From assembly GCA_032622095.1 (NCBI GenBank), contig CP136061.1:11613287-11677286 (forward strand): a stretch of 64,000 bases of DNA. Reading direction: 5' to 3'. The notes below the pieces were generated by a model that searched no databases, was not told the origin of the DNA, and saw only the letters and a list, made by a program, of their open reading frames with translations. Source of the DNA: Siphonodentalium dalli (taxonomy: Eukaryota > Mollusca > Scaphopoda > Gadilida > Siphonodentaliidae). The position numbers and the translations under genes were made by a program. This document shows, in pieces, positions 12,801 through 21,700 of this stretch; position 1 is the stretch's first letter; each line of letters begins with the position of its first letter.

Positions 12801-13982
12801 TCGCATCGAATAGCTAGTGTACATTATTTTCTGGTAATATCATAACCGCTCTTACAAGCACGTACTAGGCTGTATGTGTTTATCAGTGACTTTTCATGAA
12901 AACCAAATAAAGTTTTGAGAATTTCACACCCCTACTTTTATTGCCACCCCCTACTCTTATTTGATTTTGGTATACATGTACCCCTACATTTATTCCGCAT
13001 AAAGCTGATGAAGCCTTTCATTCATTATGAAAAAAGACTTCTCATGCCAATGCCATGATTCCATGAAATGGCAATTTTTCCACTAAAAAATATTGTTTCA
13101 TATGCCGAATATTCCTCAAAATTAACTATGGCAAAGACAAAAGGGAAGTTTGCCGAAAAAGGGTATTAGAAGCCAACATACAATTTCATGCAATTCGAAG
13201 GTAATGATGTTGAAGAAATAAAGTAATTCAAGGGCTGTCTAAAAATAGTAAAATGGGAATATTCTCATATACCATGTCATTGGATATTCTCAGATGGAAA
13301 ATTGTGTCTCCAAAACATTGAGAAATAGATCCTGCTAAGGACTACATCTTAGATCATAAATGCTCGAATATATAAACCATAGTAGAAAAATGAGGACTTT
13401 TTCACATGTATTCCTTATTCGAGCTGAAGCCGTAACCATAATAGGGCTTAATATTTCAACTAAAGCACAAATATTTACTCTGAAGCACAAATCATTTCAC
13501 ACTGAATTACAATCACAACTACATAATATTAATGGACTGTTCAGCATAATTCATTTACGCTGAATAAAAATTAATATGCAGCACGGTTCCTTCTAAATTC
13601 CAATTGACTCAGGCCATTAAAACATCACTCCAACATCTACAGGCATATATTGATGTTGGTGTCAAGCAGGAAATGTTGACTCCACGCTTCACCCATACTA
13701 AGAGATGGACAGCATAAATAAAGTGATAACAATATAAGGAATAAATGTGAAAAAGGCCTCCCGCTGATACATGCAATAATATTAAACTGAAGCAGAAATA
13801 AATACCGTTTCTTCAAGATTTAGTCGCTTGGACTCTCGTAGAGGGGTACACTTTGTTGGCGTAACCATCTGCCTCGATCTCTTCTTGACTTTGGATGGAG
13901 TGGAATTTTCTTTCAAACATGATGTACTACCAGAGCTTGTTCCCATAAAACTTGGTATTCGACCTCCTTGGTCCATGTTCAT
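1997..13982 (-). CDS. Myb/SANT-like plus DUF6589 protein, five exons
   Basis: Predicted join on the minus strand: 13982-13806, 12322-12169, 10239-10056, 8836-8281, 3820-1997. These total 2895 bases, exactly 965 codons including TAA, so the protein has 964 residues. All four introns have GT/AG ends, and reading phase is kept at each junction (0, 1, 2, 0). Residues about 60-125 form a three-helix Myb/SANT-like module (KWSDDEN, then YWRDCAKEME, then MCKQRFQKIKA), which suggests DNA binding. Residues about 173-964 match the DUF6589 family pattern, with VGDNINF near residue 402, GGDQLTRERF near 555 and WHMGMNFL near 592. DUF6589 has no established function that I know of. The spaced aspartates (about 404 and 557) suggest an RNase H-like transposase core, which is inference. 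The ATG at 13982 is the first in an open exon, but an upstream non-coding or coding exon is possible. The ORF is intact, so the gene may be functional or recently active. Confidence 0.85.
3869..4424. mobile_element. MITE-like element with terminal inverted repeats
   Basis: The left end reads gaaagccgaaggggacatgc and continues with ctagttgctaaatgc. The right end is its inverted copy, ending in cattaggctttc. Inside are three related sub-blocks around bggtatgggcccataaat-like and gacacaggtatag motifs, some inverted. It lies inside the last intron of the DUF6589 gene. No transposase is seen, and no clear target-site duplication could be defined by eye. Confidence 0.7.
4543..4799. mobile_element. 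MITE family P, full-length copy
   Basis: Ends are aacccctccatgactagag on the left and its diverged inverted copy (agctcccaccatgaaagagtt-like, split by mismatches) on the right. The inner core has palindromic segments built on gtgccaatgcattctctta and catatataagagaa. Partial copies occur at 12583, 19300, 19546, 19796, 29844 and 31400. Confidence 0.65.
4800..5142. repeat. Probable short inverted-repeat element
   Basis: The left end has ttaaagatgtattaaagg followed by ttccag. The right end has cctggaacc followed by gaagatctttaac, a diverged inverted partner. The interior is AT-rich and non-coding. It directly abuts the family P element on its left. Confidence 0.4.
5619..5819. mobile_element. Fold-back MITE of about 200 bp
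   Basis: Terminal inverted repeats of about 70 bp: the left begins acagtaatgccctaaacaa and the right ends with ttagggcattactgt. Both arms share ccttaaccacagca and its complement. The small centre has no coding sign. It sits within the DUF6589 gene's 4.5-kb intron. Confidence 0.7.
5851..5955. repeat. Dispersed repeat, partner of 10381-10490
   Basis: Both copies share tgtatgccaattt, a block like gataatatgtaaaaaa, and taattaatttgagyc. They lie in different introns of the same gene in the same orientation. The origin is unknown. Confidence 0.5.
6362..6486. mobile_element. Small palindromic MITE
   Basis: The left end taattggttgtttcca pairs with the right end tggaaacaaccattta. Inside, ggccgagg and gaggccacaggccgaagg add further symmetry. 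It is about 125 bp and non-coding. Confidence 0.6.
6634..7346. mobile_element. Non-autonomous element with about 35-bp inverted ends
   Basis: The left end acagtactgtatacacc with cagtcagtaagccc pairs with the right end gggtttactgacgggtgta and gcagtactgta. A sub-motif like ggcttatctacgaggacc occurs three times, near both ends. The interior holds no transposase frame. Confidence 0.65.
7438..8089. mobile_element. Non-autonomous element with about 80-bp inverted ends
   Basis: The left arm starts ccatacttgtatttaaat and runs to gcgaatttaaaactgagc. The right arm is its inverted copy from tgctcagttttaaattcgc to aaatacaagtaagg. Its right edge is only about 190 bp from exon 4 of the DUF6589 gene. No coding capacity is seen. 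Confidence 0.7.
8281..8836 (-). CDS. DUF6589 gene, exon 4
   Basis: The acceptor is tttattgcag on the minus strand, and the donor is aag followed by gtatac. The exon encodes residues 173-357: NEAYWFPIELP, then MVGVVNNRDA, a segment with several cysteines (KCTRSRDSYLYC), and the helical stretch QPLVLQILLSVALP. It continues in phase 0 into VYDRLQP of exon 5. The open frame runs past the donor to 8104, but those codons are intron. Confidence 0.85.
8837..10055 (-). other. Intron 3 of the DUF6589 gene
   Basis: This is AT-rich, non-coding sequence. A run of about 17 C lies near 9663-9679. I see no inverted-repeat element or RNA gene here. Confidence 0.7.
10056..10239 (-). CDS. DUF6589 gene, exon 3
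   Basis: The acceptor is tgtttccag and the donor is a consensus gtaagt. The exon starts with the two bases completing Gly 111. It encodes the third Myb helix (NMCKQRFQKIKA) and then a linker with two copies of a QTKQTQTE / RQTQTEPA motif. The last two bases plus g of exon 4 make Met 172. Confidence 0.8.
11151..11584 (+). repeat. MITE-like repeat R1, second copy
   Basis: It shares the block tttgatttgagttgaggaa with the copies at 232 and 14201, and ends with gcggatgatatcatatgggg, as in the 232 copy. Confidence 0.55.
11752..12029 (+). repeat. MITE-like repeat R1, third copy with internal hairpin
   Basis: It starts ttaaaggtacgcaatccga and shares tttgattcgagtcgagg. At 11962-12013 the arms aactctaaaatcaagtg and its complement form a hairpin, bounded by two gatcacgtgatc palindromes. 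Confidence 0.55.
12169..12322 (-). CDS. DUF6589 gene, exon 2
   Basis: The acceptor is ctattttgcag and the donor is a consensus gtaagt. It encodes residues 60-110, GKCSRTKWSDDEN to CGTPRTG, with the first two helices of the Myb/SANT-like module. The conserved tryptophans (KW, NW, YW) and the W..CAKEM pattern support DNA-binding homology. The third helix lies in exon 3. Confidence 0.8.
12323..13805 (-). other. Intron 1 of the DUF6589 gene
   Basis: It carries a partial family P MITE (12583-12700). The rest (12700-13800) is AT-rich with no recognisable gene or repeat structure. Confidence 0.65.
12583..12700 (+). repeat. MITE family P, partial copy
   Basis: It begins aacccttccatgactgca and has the core gtgccaatgcattctctta, then cctcgcatatataa. 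The right end is lost. Confidence 0.6.
13806..13982 (-). CDS. DUF6589 gene, exon 1 (first coding exon seen)
   Basis: It starts at MNMDQGGRIPSF, five bases after a plausible acceptor (tatttgcag), so a 5' non-coding exon may lie further right. The donor is acg followed by gtattt. The 59 residues are basic and Ser/Pro/Lys-rich (SKVKKRSRQM), consistent with a disordered, nuclear-localised N-terminus. Confidence 0.65.
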
Positions 13983-14200
13983 CGATTCTGCAAATAATTA
14001 CATCATCTTTATAGATAAAAGATCAAATTGGTGTTTCCAAATTATTGGAGATATGTTACCAGCAGCAAAATGTTGAGGAAACTTCAGAACCACAATATGT
14101 TTATTTTCTAAATGACGTGAGTACATGGGGAAGCAATACTATGTACAACAACATAGTTCAAAGTGGTTTAATATATATAAAATAGCATTATTTTGTTGTA

Positions 14201-14684
14201 ATTAAAGGTACTCAACCCGTAAAGAGGGTCCCCATCTCAACAGATTCCAACAACAACAATCCGATCAGAGGGTCCTATATTACTATTTCTTTGGCTGTAA
14301 AAAATATTTGATTCGAGTCGAGGAACCCATCAAACAAAGCTCAGAGTCATTAGATATTGATTTTTGAAAATTCTTATGTTCTCGAGATGAGTACTTATAA
14401 CTGCCGTCAATTTGGTAACATGCTCGAGATTTTACGCCAAAATTCTATTCAAACAGACAAGGATGGATAACTCTATAATCAAGTGGGTAATAATAACGAA
14501 TTTTTTACTATCTTCTTGGCCAGAAAGAATTCCCGATAATGAAAAATAATAGATTTCTAAAATCGATATCTAACAAATCTGAGCTTTGATGGGTGACTTC
14601 CTCGACTCGAATCAAATATTTTTGACCCCCGAAGCCATTGAAATAGTAATTGAGAGGAGTTTTATCTGGTTGAGTACCTTTAAT
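14201..14684. mobile_element. R1-family element with long inverted ends
   Basis: The left end attaaaggtactcaaccc pairs with the right end ggttgagtacctttaat. The inner arms also pair (gattcgagtcgaggaac against gactcgaatcaaata). A further R1 right-end fragment follows to about 14777. This copy best shows that R1 is a terminal-inverted-repeat element. Confidence 0.65.
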
Positions 14685-14856
14685 AGATTCTGATAACTAA
14701 AGCGTATTTTGAAGAAATGTTGTTGTTATTGTAACTTGATGATATGGGGACTATCTGATTGGATTGAACACTTTTAAGTAAAATTAAACTGTGCCAGACT
14801 TTATAATATATTGTGTCATAAAATAGCAAATTAATAATAGTTATATATATATATAT

Positions 14857-15263
14857 AGCAGGCCTTTAAATTACCCCAAATTCACGGCGTTTAACGATGT
14901 CCCCAAATTAAAGAGATGTCCCCAAATTAAAAAAAAAAAATTTAATTTTTTTTTTTTTTTTATACAAATACACAATCTAAAATTGGATATATATCATATG
15001 TCAAATCTATTTAAAAGGGCAGGATTTATTAAAGTGATGAAATTTTTTCAGAAATGTAATAAAACTTCAATTAAACTAGTACAGGATGGAAATATATCTC
15101 ATTCTATTGCGAGATATCTATTGCGAGATATCTGTCCTGTTAGAAGCCATGCAAGATATTGCATTTCACGGGTTTAGATTTAAAAATTTTCTCACGACGT
15201 GACGAACCATGGGCGGCACGCCGTGTCCGATATCCCCAAATTAGACCAATATAAAGGCCTGCT
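14857..15263. mobile_element. Element ending in agcaggccttta inverted repeats
   Basis: The left end is agcaggcctttaaatta and the right end taaaggcctgct. The motif tgtccccaaatta recurs inside. A second related right end (ccccaaattaggctaatc, then taaaggcctg) occurs at 16710-16739. Its right edge abuts a hAT transposase fragment in frame. Confidence 0.5.
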
Positions 15264-15463
15264 CTAATGCCATTTCCGATAGAGGTTTCAGCCAAATGCA
15301 ATTGTTACTGGGAAAACATCAGGGATCGACAAAAGATGAGACTCTTGATAAACTAATTAGAATACGCATGTTTCCACTCCCTTTGGACAACACATCCATC
15401 AATGAAATTATAAATATATTTGACAAGGCCTTCAACAAAAACAGACATATTAAGTTACATTAG
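15263..15463 (+). pseudogene. hAT-type transposase C-terminal fragment
   Basis: A 66-codon open stretch ends at TAG 15461. It reads SNAISDRGFSQM, then KDETLDKLIRIRM and INIFDKAFNKN. The hAT dimerisation region has the family pattern SNA.SERGFS followed by a TLD.L..I block and F..A...W, so the match is good. There is no start codon, and the catalytic part is missing. The left edge coincides with the end of the inverted-repeat element at 15263, so the gene was cut there. It is a dead remnant. Downstream to 15641 a short ORF (MNTKFGHFNF and on) is not recognisable. Confidence 0.6.
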
Positions 15464-16700
15464 TTACAGTGAAACATTAAAGGGTAATGAAGTCATTATG
15501 AACACTAAATTTGGGCATTTTAATTTTTATGATTTATCATTATGGGACTATCTCATATTATATCCAACAGAATGTATGCAACATAAGGATAAATTTGTGC
15601 CATGGATGATTGCAAAATACACTCATACAGGTGCTCTTTGAAAAAATGGAAACAACAAGATAATTTTAATGAAAATGAGTTATTCTTAAAGCACATGAGT
15701 GTATATGGCACTCATTCATTGCTCAATTTATAATAATAATAATAATAATATTTATATAGCGCCTATCCCCCGCAAGGGGCCCTAAGCGCTTTACACATTA
15801 TATAAATAAACAAGAAATGCACATGGAAAATAATCAATAGATATGTGGAATTATATATAATCAGATTTTGTTAGTTTTCTTTGTGTCGGGGTAGCGTCGT
15901 CGGAATATGTGAGTTTTTAAAGCAGATCGAAAATCGGTTAGCAAGCAAGATTGTCGCATTTCATTTGTTGGCTGTATAAATCTTGTTGGGTATAATATGA
16001 GATGGTCTCATAAAATAAATGGCAATATTTAGTGTCCAGTATCCCTTTAAAACATCAGTTTTGCCTAGTTTAGTAGTTACAGTAGTTACTTGTTATTAGT
16101 TCAAAATAAAGGAAATACTGATTCTGTTGCTCAACACACGCAGTGTTTATGATCAACTTGATCTAAGTAATTGTGTAATGACTTTTTGATAAGATATACC
16201 TGTACAGTCAGTTTTGGCAACTGTACTTAATATAATATATCTGTTTGTTGATGAGCCTATTTGAACTTTCTGGATTTAAATTTTCATTATATATTTTCAC
16301 ACTTTTTATGACCTGTTTGTGTCGGTATATACTATTACTATATTGCTTCATTTGACCACAACATATCAACTTTCTAATTTTTTTCATGTTCACATTAAAT
16401 TAAATTTTAATTGGCAATACCCATGATCAGTATGTTGGTGGACTGCTTGGAGAAATTTCAAGCACCATACATCTATAAAATGGCTTTGTTGATGTCAATT
16501 GATCCAATATTCCCAAGTGGTCAATAAATATCAGATTGTAACTTACAAAACTTGAAAATATAAGGGTAATATAACTTGCTGAATGCTTCATAACCAACCA
16601 GATAGACCCCATTTTAGTCTTACGTTTAAAAAAAATTCTCCCCGGACCCCCTATAGTCAAAAGGGGGTACCCCCCCTTCCGAACCAACCCCCACGGTTTC
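15464..16700. other. Non-coding, AT-rich stretch
   Basis: It contains the (TAA)n plus tatagcgcct element at 15730-15800. Otherwise nothing was recognised on either strand. Confidence 0.5.
15730..15800 (+). repeat. (TAA)n followed by tatatagcgcct / aagcgctttaca palindrome
   Basis: A TAA microsatellite leads into tttatatagcgccta, then a ccccgcaagggg stem and aagcgctttaca. Sequences of this kind are widespread repeat tails in marine invertebrate genomes (recollection, not searched). Confidence 0.5.
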
Positions 16701-16769
16701 CCGAAATGTCCCCAAATTAGGCTAATCTAAAGGCCTGTATATAGTGACAGTAATATCATTATTAAAACA

Positions 16770-17690
16770 TTAGGATCCATTAAATGAGACTGGCATTAAT
16801 TGTCTTCGGTGCAGCTGTTCGGTGATTGAAAAATTTGCATAAAAAATCTTTAAAAACAAATATTTAAAAATATGAATTTTGAGTTCCGTATACATTGCCT
16901 GTTCCTCAGAAAAGGGTAATTTTCCACCTACACATACATACCACAGGCCTTCTAAACAGTGATAATCGAGTGATATTATATATATTTTTTGAAGTAATTA
17001 GTCCACTACTAGTATTAGTAATACTGTAATACCTTACTATAAATACTCCTTATATAACTTATAAGTGATAGAGAAATTCTGAGAATAGATGCATTAAATT
17101 TCTATTTATTAAGATCTCAGTCACTGTTTAGAATTAAGGCCTGTGATACACACAGTGACAGTAAAATACTGTTGTAACTAACAAGCCTATTTCTTGATTT
17201 ATTGATTGAAGCTAGGGTTTGAGATAATTATGCCAATTTATGGTGGGTTGGTTAAAACAATATAAAAAAATTCAGATGATTATGCTAATGCTGAAGCACA
17301 AATAAGGAATAAATTAAAAAAAAAGTCCTCCCATAATAATGGACTTACTTAATCCACACAAGGTATCAGTAAAATCATGTTTGATGAGGATCAATTGCCA
17401 TTGAATGAGACTGGGCTTGTCTGGTGATTCAACAATTAACATAAAAATTTAAATCGTAAAAAAAATATTTTAAAATAGTAATTTTTAGTTCTTAAATATA
17501 TCCCACATACCCCAGAAAAGATAAATTTTCCGCCTACGCGGGGATAGTAAAATATTTTTTAGGAACAACTTATTTATTGATTTAATGAACTTTTATAATG
17601 ATTGCTGTACGTGAGTTTGAAGCTTTGGTTTAAACTTTAATTGTTGGGCTGGTCCAAAAACAATAAAAAAAATTAAAATTCTGATTTGAA
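16770..17690 (+). repeat. Diverged direct duplication
   Basis: Blocks at about 16770-16930 and 17380-17540 match in order (aggatcc.att, gaatgagactgg-like, a long A-rich centre, then cagaaaag.gtaattttcc). The blocks following each (17210-17290, 17620-17690) also match weakly. The period is about 600 bp. Confidence 0.45.
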
Positions 17691-17699
17691 TGAATATCA

Positions 17700-18270
17700 T
17701 ATGACTCTCATATACCACTCAATCAATATAACCTTCGTCATATATGGCATATATAGCCTGTAATATAGTCATAAACTCGTTTTCAACCGTTAATCTTCCT
17801 CTAAAAAGGTTCCATTTGGCCTTTGAAATTGACGGCCCACCTGCTTTATCAGTAAAATCAAGGTAATTCGGGCTGAAAAATATGTTTTATTTGTGTAGAC
17901 AGCACAATAGATATTTCACTTACTAGTATTATTAATAAAATTGACAGTTTGGTTTAAAATTCGGATCAATTCCTTGACAATTCCTTGACAATTGCTCGTA
18001 ATTTACGTAAAATTTAAAAATGGCGTATATTTGTTGACCACATTGCAGAGGTCGAGGTCACTAGATGTTCCCTGACTCCTAAAGTGTGAGCTTTGAGTCA
18101 GGAATGCCCTGGTTAGAAGATCCCTTGATCATAGGGATAATTCATTTTTTTGGTATTATTTTTAGGACAGAAAGGCTACTTCAAGTACATGCTTTTGATA
18201 CCTGTCCGAATTATGATTAAAATATAACTCGGCGCCAGGGTTTGCATGTATATTTATATTAAACCCCCAT
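17700..18270. other. Unassigned sequence
   Basis: AT-rich. No gene, RNA or repeat structure was recognised. Confidence 0.5.
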
Positions 18271-18271
18271 C

Positions 18272-18462
18272 ATTGTATAATAAATAGAGGATATCTAGTG
18301 TTTTTGAGTGGATACCGAAAAATATATGTCATGAGTGAGCGAGACAAATGTTTATTTACGCGAGCGGCTTGCCGCGAGCGAAAATAAACACTTGTCGCGG
18401 TCACGAATGACATAATTTTCGGTATCCACTCAAAAAACAGTAGGTAATTATTTTATTATACG
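18272..18462. mobile_element. Fold-back MITE of about 190 bp
   Basis: Arms of about 75 bp meet at gcgagcggcttgccgcgagc. The left has tttttgagtggataccgaa and the right ttcggtatccactcaaaaa. The outer ends carry tataataaa and its complement. A strong hairpin is expected. Confidence 0.75.
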
Positions 18463-19250
18463 CATTTCCAAAGAAATTCACCATTTACGACGTTAAATGA
18501 TCTCACAATCGTCTTCAATCGATGCATCATTTTTGAAGCCATCAGCTGATCGCTGCCTGTTCACGCAATGCTATTTCAACATCCGCAGAATATACAAATA
18601 TAGTTCCCCTATTCTTCCCTTTATTTCCCCCCATAAATATGTCGAATTTCAACATAACATAGATTTTAATTATAACTGTAATATCAGTAATATCAGTGAA
18701 TATAATATATATTTGAATATCACAATGGGTTCTTTCACCTTGTCCTTCTTCGACAGTACACACAGGAAACAGTATTAGTACACGCAAGTGAATCGGTCGC
18801 ACAGGTGAGCTAGTGTGAAAGTATATTCTTCTATATCCCCTTCTGGGTGATATCGATGTTTATCTAAACGCGTTTTTTTCTATAATTCTATAATTCACCG
18901 TTGAGCGTATAATAAATATCTTTATAATATATTATCTTTATTATATAATATATATAATGCAGTCTTATTCACGCACGTCCGCTAAACTGAAAAACCTCGC
19001 CCTTCTGTTGAACAGAACAACATATTGCAATAACCTAATGTGCCAGCAATACCTATCTATGTATGACAATGAAATTCACCATACATTACACTCGTGCACC
19101 TCGCTGTATATTCTAGCACTGAGAAACCATTTATGGGACACACTAATCAACCACCATGGAGTCCACGTCACGCTTTATCTCGACAGCCATCCAAGAGGAT
19201 AATTTTACGCCCTACTCCTTGGTTCTGAGGATCCACTCATCACATGGCAT
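18463..19250. other. Unassigned sequence with AT-rich block
   Basis: 18898-18958 is almost pure A/T. Short ORFs here show no family signature. Confidence 0.45.
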
Positions 19251-19251
19251 A

Positions 19252-19454
19252 TGTGACCCGCCATATCAAATCCAGTCGTAAGTCGGGATTTTTTTTTACC
19301 CCGTGCCAATGCATTCTCTTATATATGCGAGTCGACCATATGTCGCCTCGCATATATAAGAGAATGCATTGGCCTAACAATTTTTTACAATTTTAATATT
19401 TTTTCTTGTATTCTTTAACAATTTTATAATTTCACCCATACCGAGCCCCAGACA
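19252..19454 (+). repeat. Repeat family Q, copy 1
   Basis: It starts tgtgacccgccatatcaaa and cagtcgtaagtcgggat, then the palindromic core shared with family P (gccaatgcattctcttata and its inverse), and ends near gagccccagaca. Confidence 0.65.
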
Positions 19455-19495
19455 GTGTGGGCGCTCAAATAAAATAAACTACTCAGTTTATAAAA

Positions 19496-19659
19496 TGTGA
19501 CCCGCCATATCAAACCCAGTCGTAAGTCGGGATTTTTTTTACCCTGTGCCAATGCATTATCTTATATATGCATTGGCCTAACAATTTTTTACAATTTTAA
19601 TAATTTTTTCATGTATTCTTTAACAATTTTATAATTTCACCCATACAGAGCCCCAGACA
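19496..19659 (+). repeat. Repeat family Q, copy 2
   Basis: It has the same start and end as copy 1, but the core hairpin is reduced to one arm (a deletion of about 40 bp). Confidence 0.65.
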
Positions 19660-19776
19660 AACATGAGCAGACGACACTTTTCTATATGCTTCTATATATG
19701 TGTGGGGCTAGCTCCTTGCAGGGTAATAGATGTTTTTTATTTTATGTCCTAAAAATTGTAAGAAACATTTATTTAA

Positions 19777-19920
19777 AAAAAATGATAAAAAATTGTTAGG
19801 CCAATGCATTCTCTTATATATGCGAGGCGACCTATGGTCGACTCACATATATAAGAGAATGCATTGGCACAGGGTAAAAACAATCCCGACTTACGACTGG
19901 ATTTGATATGGCGGGTCACA
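19777..19920 (-). repeat. Repeat family Q, copy 3, inverted
   Basis: It runs on the opposite strand, ending ttgatatggcgggtcaca. With copies 1 and 2 it forms a large imperfect inverted repeat. The core palindrome is intact. Confidence 0.65.
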
Positions 19921-20488
19921 TATAAAACACTGCCGCGAGCAGATAATTGACACATCTGCTTCATTCCTTCTGGTGATGACCAGGTCGATGAGAGGATCTA
20001 ATAGGAGATGACTTATAAATCACAACTCCGACCATACGCGTGTGATGTACTGACACCATAGCAATATATTGTCTTTGTATATGCTTTAAAGCTCAGAATG
20101 CCTCGATTTTGCATAACATAACGCAAATGGTCAAATGGTGCTACTCGATCTTCACAACAGCATATATTCCATTTACCATTTCTAGAAAGTTATTCTCAAG
20201 TGAAAAAAATTTGTCGTTTAGTTAAGTTGTCACTCACAACGACATACCAATCGCAAAGCATTCTGAGCTTCCATCACATTCAATATTCCTGTTATTTTTT
20301 CTCAAAACCCACATCACTATTTATACTGTCCTCTGTATATATTATTGTAATATATTCAATATCTCCTTAGAAGGAGGCAATAAAGATTTATAACATACAA
20401 GGCGCTAGCACCAAACCATTTATAACATCGCGTTTATACAACACATACAATGTATTGATGTATGCTGTCCGTTAATGGAGGTTAATAA

Positions 20489-20489
<1 letters not shown>
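19921..20489. other. Unassigned sequence
   Basis: A weak inverted pair (aaagctcagaatgc near 20090, gcattctgagctt near 20258) is present. Nothing else was recognised. Confidence 0.4.

Positions 20490-20556
<67 letters not shown>
20490..20556. repeat. (AT)n microsatellite
   Basis: About 33 uninterrupted AT dinucleotides. Confidence 0.95.
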
Positions 20557-20558
<2 letters not shown>

Positions 20559-20726
20559 TATATATTTTAAATATTTTTAAAATCATATATATTCAGACTA
20601 AAATATTAGTACTTACTACACGATTAGCCATGTTTGTTGACAATAACTGTAACAGTTTTGTTTACATAACAATGTTAGATCGCCAGTATAGTGGCATATT
20701 ACCGCAATTCGCAATTCATATTCGGA

Positions 20727-20860
20727 ATTTATAAACGGAATGTATTTATATGTGGACATAATATACGAAATCCAACCATATACGGACCTTATATACGACA
20801 TGTATTCATATGTGGACTTAATATACGAAATCCAACCATATACGGTTCATATGTCACAAA
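20727..20860 (+). repeat. Short tandem duplication, about 60-bp unit
   Basis: Two copies of a block containing atatgtggac, taatatacgaaatccaacc and atatacgg. The small ORF across it has matching repeated residues (IRNPTIYG), a by-product. Confidence 0.6.
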
Positions 20861-20901
20861 ACCCTATATCCAGTCATAAACCCTATATCCACCCATACCC
20901 T

Positions 20902-21418
20902 ATGGCTGCGGACACACGTACCACAGTAGCGATGGCATAGTAGGTGTGACAATTAATTATGGTAGAGTTTGGTGACAATTGGTCAACATAATTTATTTGC
21001 CATAGTGAGTCGTGTCGCGCGCCGCATATTCACACAGTGAGTCGACTGACCAATTAACCCATTGCGTTGATCTCAAGGTTGATCTCTGCTCATTACGTTT
21101 AGCCACATTGTATTCTCTACGATACATAAAATTGCACGACCGATCGTCCAGAATTGTCTTGTGTGTTAGCATTAAAAATATAACATTGCGTGTTGAGTAA
21201 CGATCAACAGCGACAAGACATTCGGTTTGATAAAGCATTGAGATGTCGATCTCGACGCTGATAGAGCTTGGAAAAGACTCATTGTGTGAATGTGCGGCGG
21301 GCGACATGTCTCGCTATGGCACAGGAATATGACGGCCAATTGTCAACAAAATTGCACCATAATTAATTGTCACACCTACTATGCCATCGCTACTGTGGTA
21401 CGTGCGTCCGCAGCCATT
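20902..21418. mobile_element. DNA transposon-like element with about 150-bp inverted ends
   Basis: The left end atggctgcggacacacgta pairs with the right end cgtgcgtccgcagccat. Further paired blocks are gcgatggcatagtaggtgtg, then gacaattaattatgg, and the inner ctatggca/gcggcg.gcgacatg region. The centre (about 21060-21260) is unique and has no transposase. Both flanks carry ccagtcataaa, possibly part of the original target region. Confidence 0.75.
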
Positions 21419-21700
21419 GTCCAGTCATAAAAACTATCGCAATTAGAGTAATTTCACATCGCATGAAATACTAATTGAAGATACACTGTCCGAAAATATA
21501 TATCAATCTAATATGTATATTCGCGTCCAATCTATTTTTCAACTGTTCTTTCAACTTCTAATTCGTGAATATTGCAAACTTGTGAACCGTACGCTCTTTG
21601 TCAACAATGACAAAAAACCCCCACAAACTTGCAATTCACGTCAATCATAATTATGACGATTGGCCACAGATCATTATGTGCGAAGCAAACAGTGAGCCAA

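Noticed and set aside
16427-16687. 86-codon minus ORF
   Set aside because: No family signature. It spans a repeat end and simple sequence.
18497-19202. ORFs of 81-93 codons
   Set aside because: AT-rich chance frames with no domain pattern or splice support.
20993-21307. 104-codon minus ORF
   Set aside because: It lies across the arms of the inverted-repeat element. The palindrome explains mirrored ORFs on both strands.
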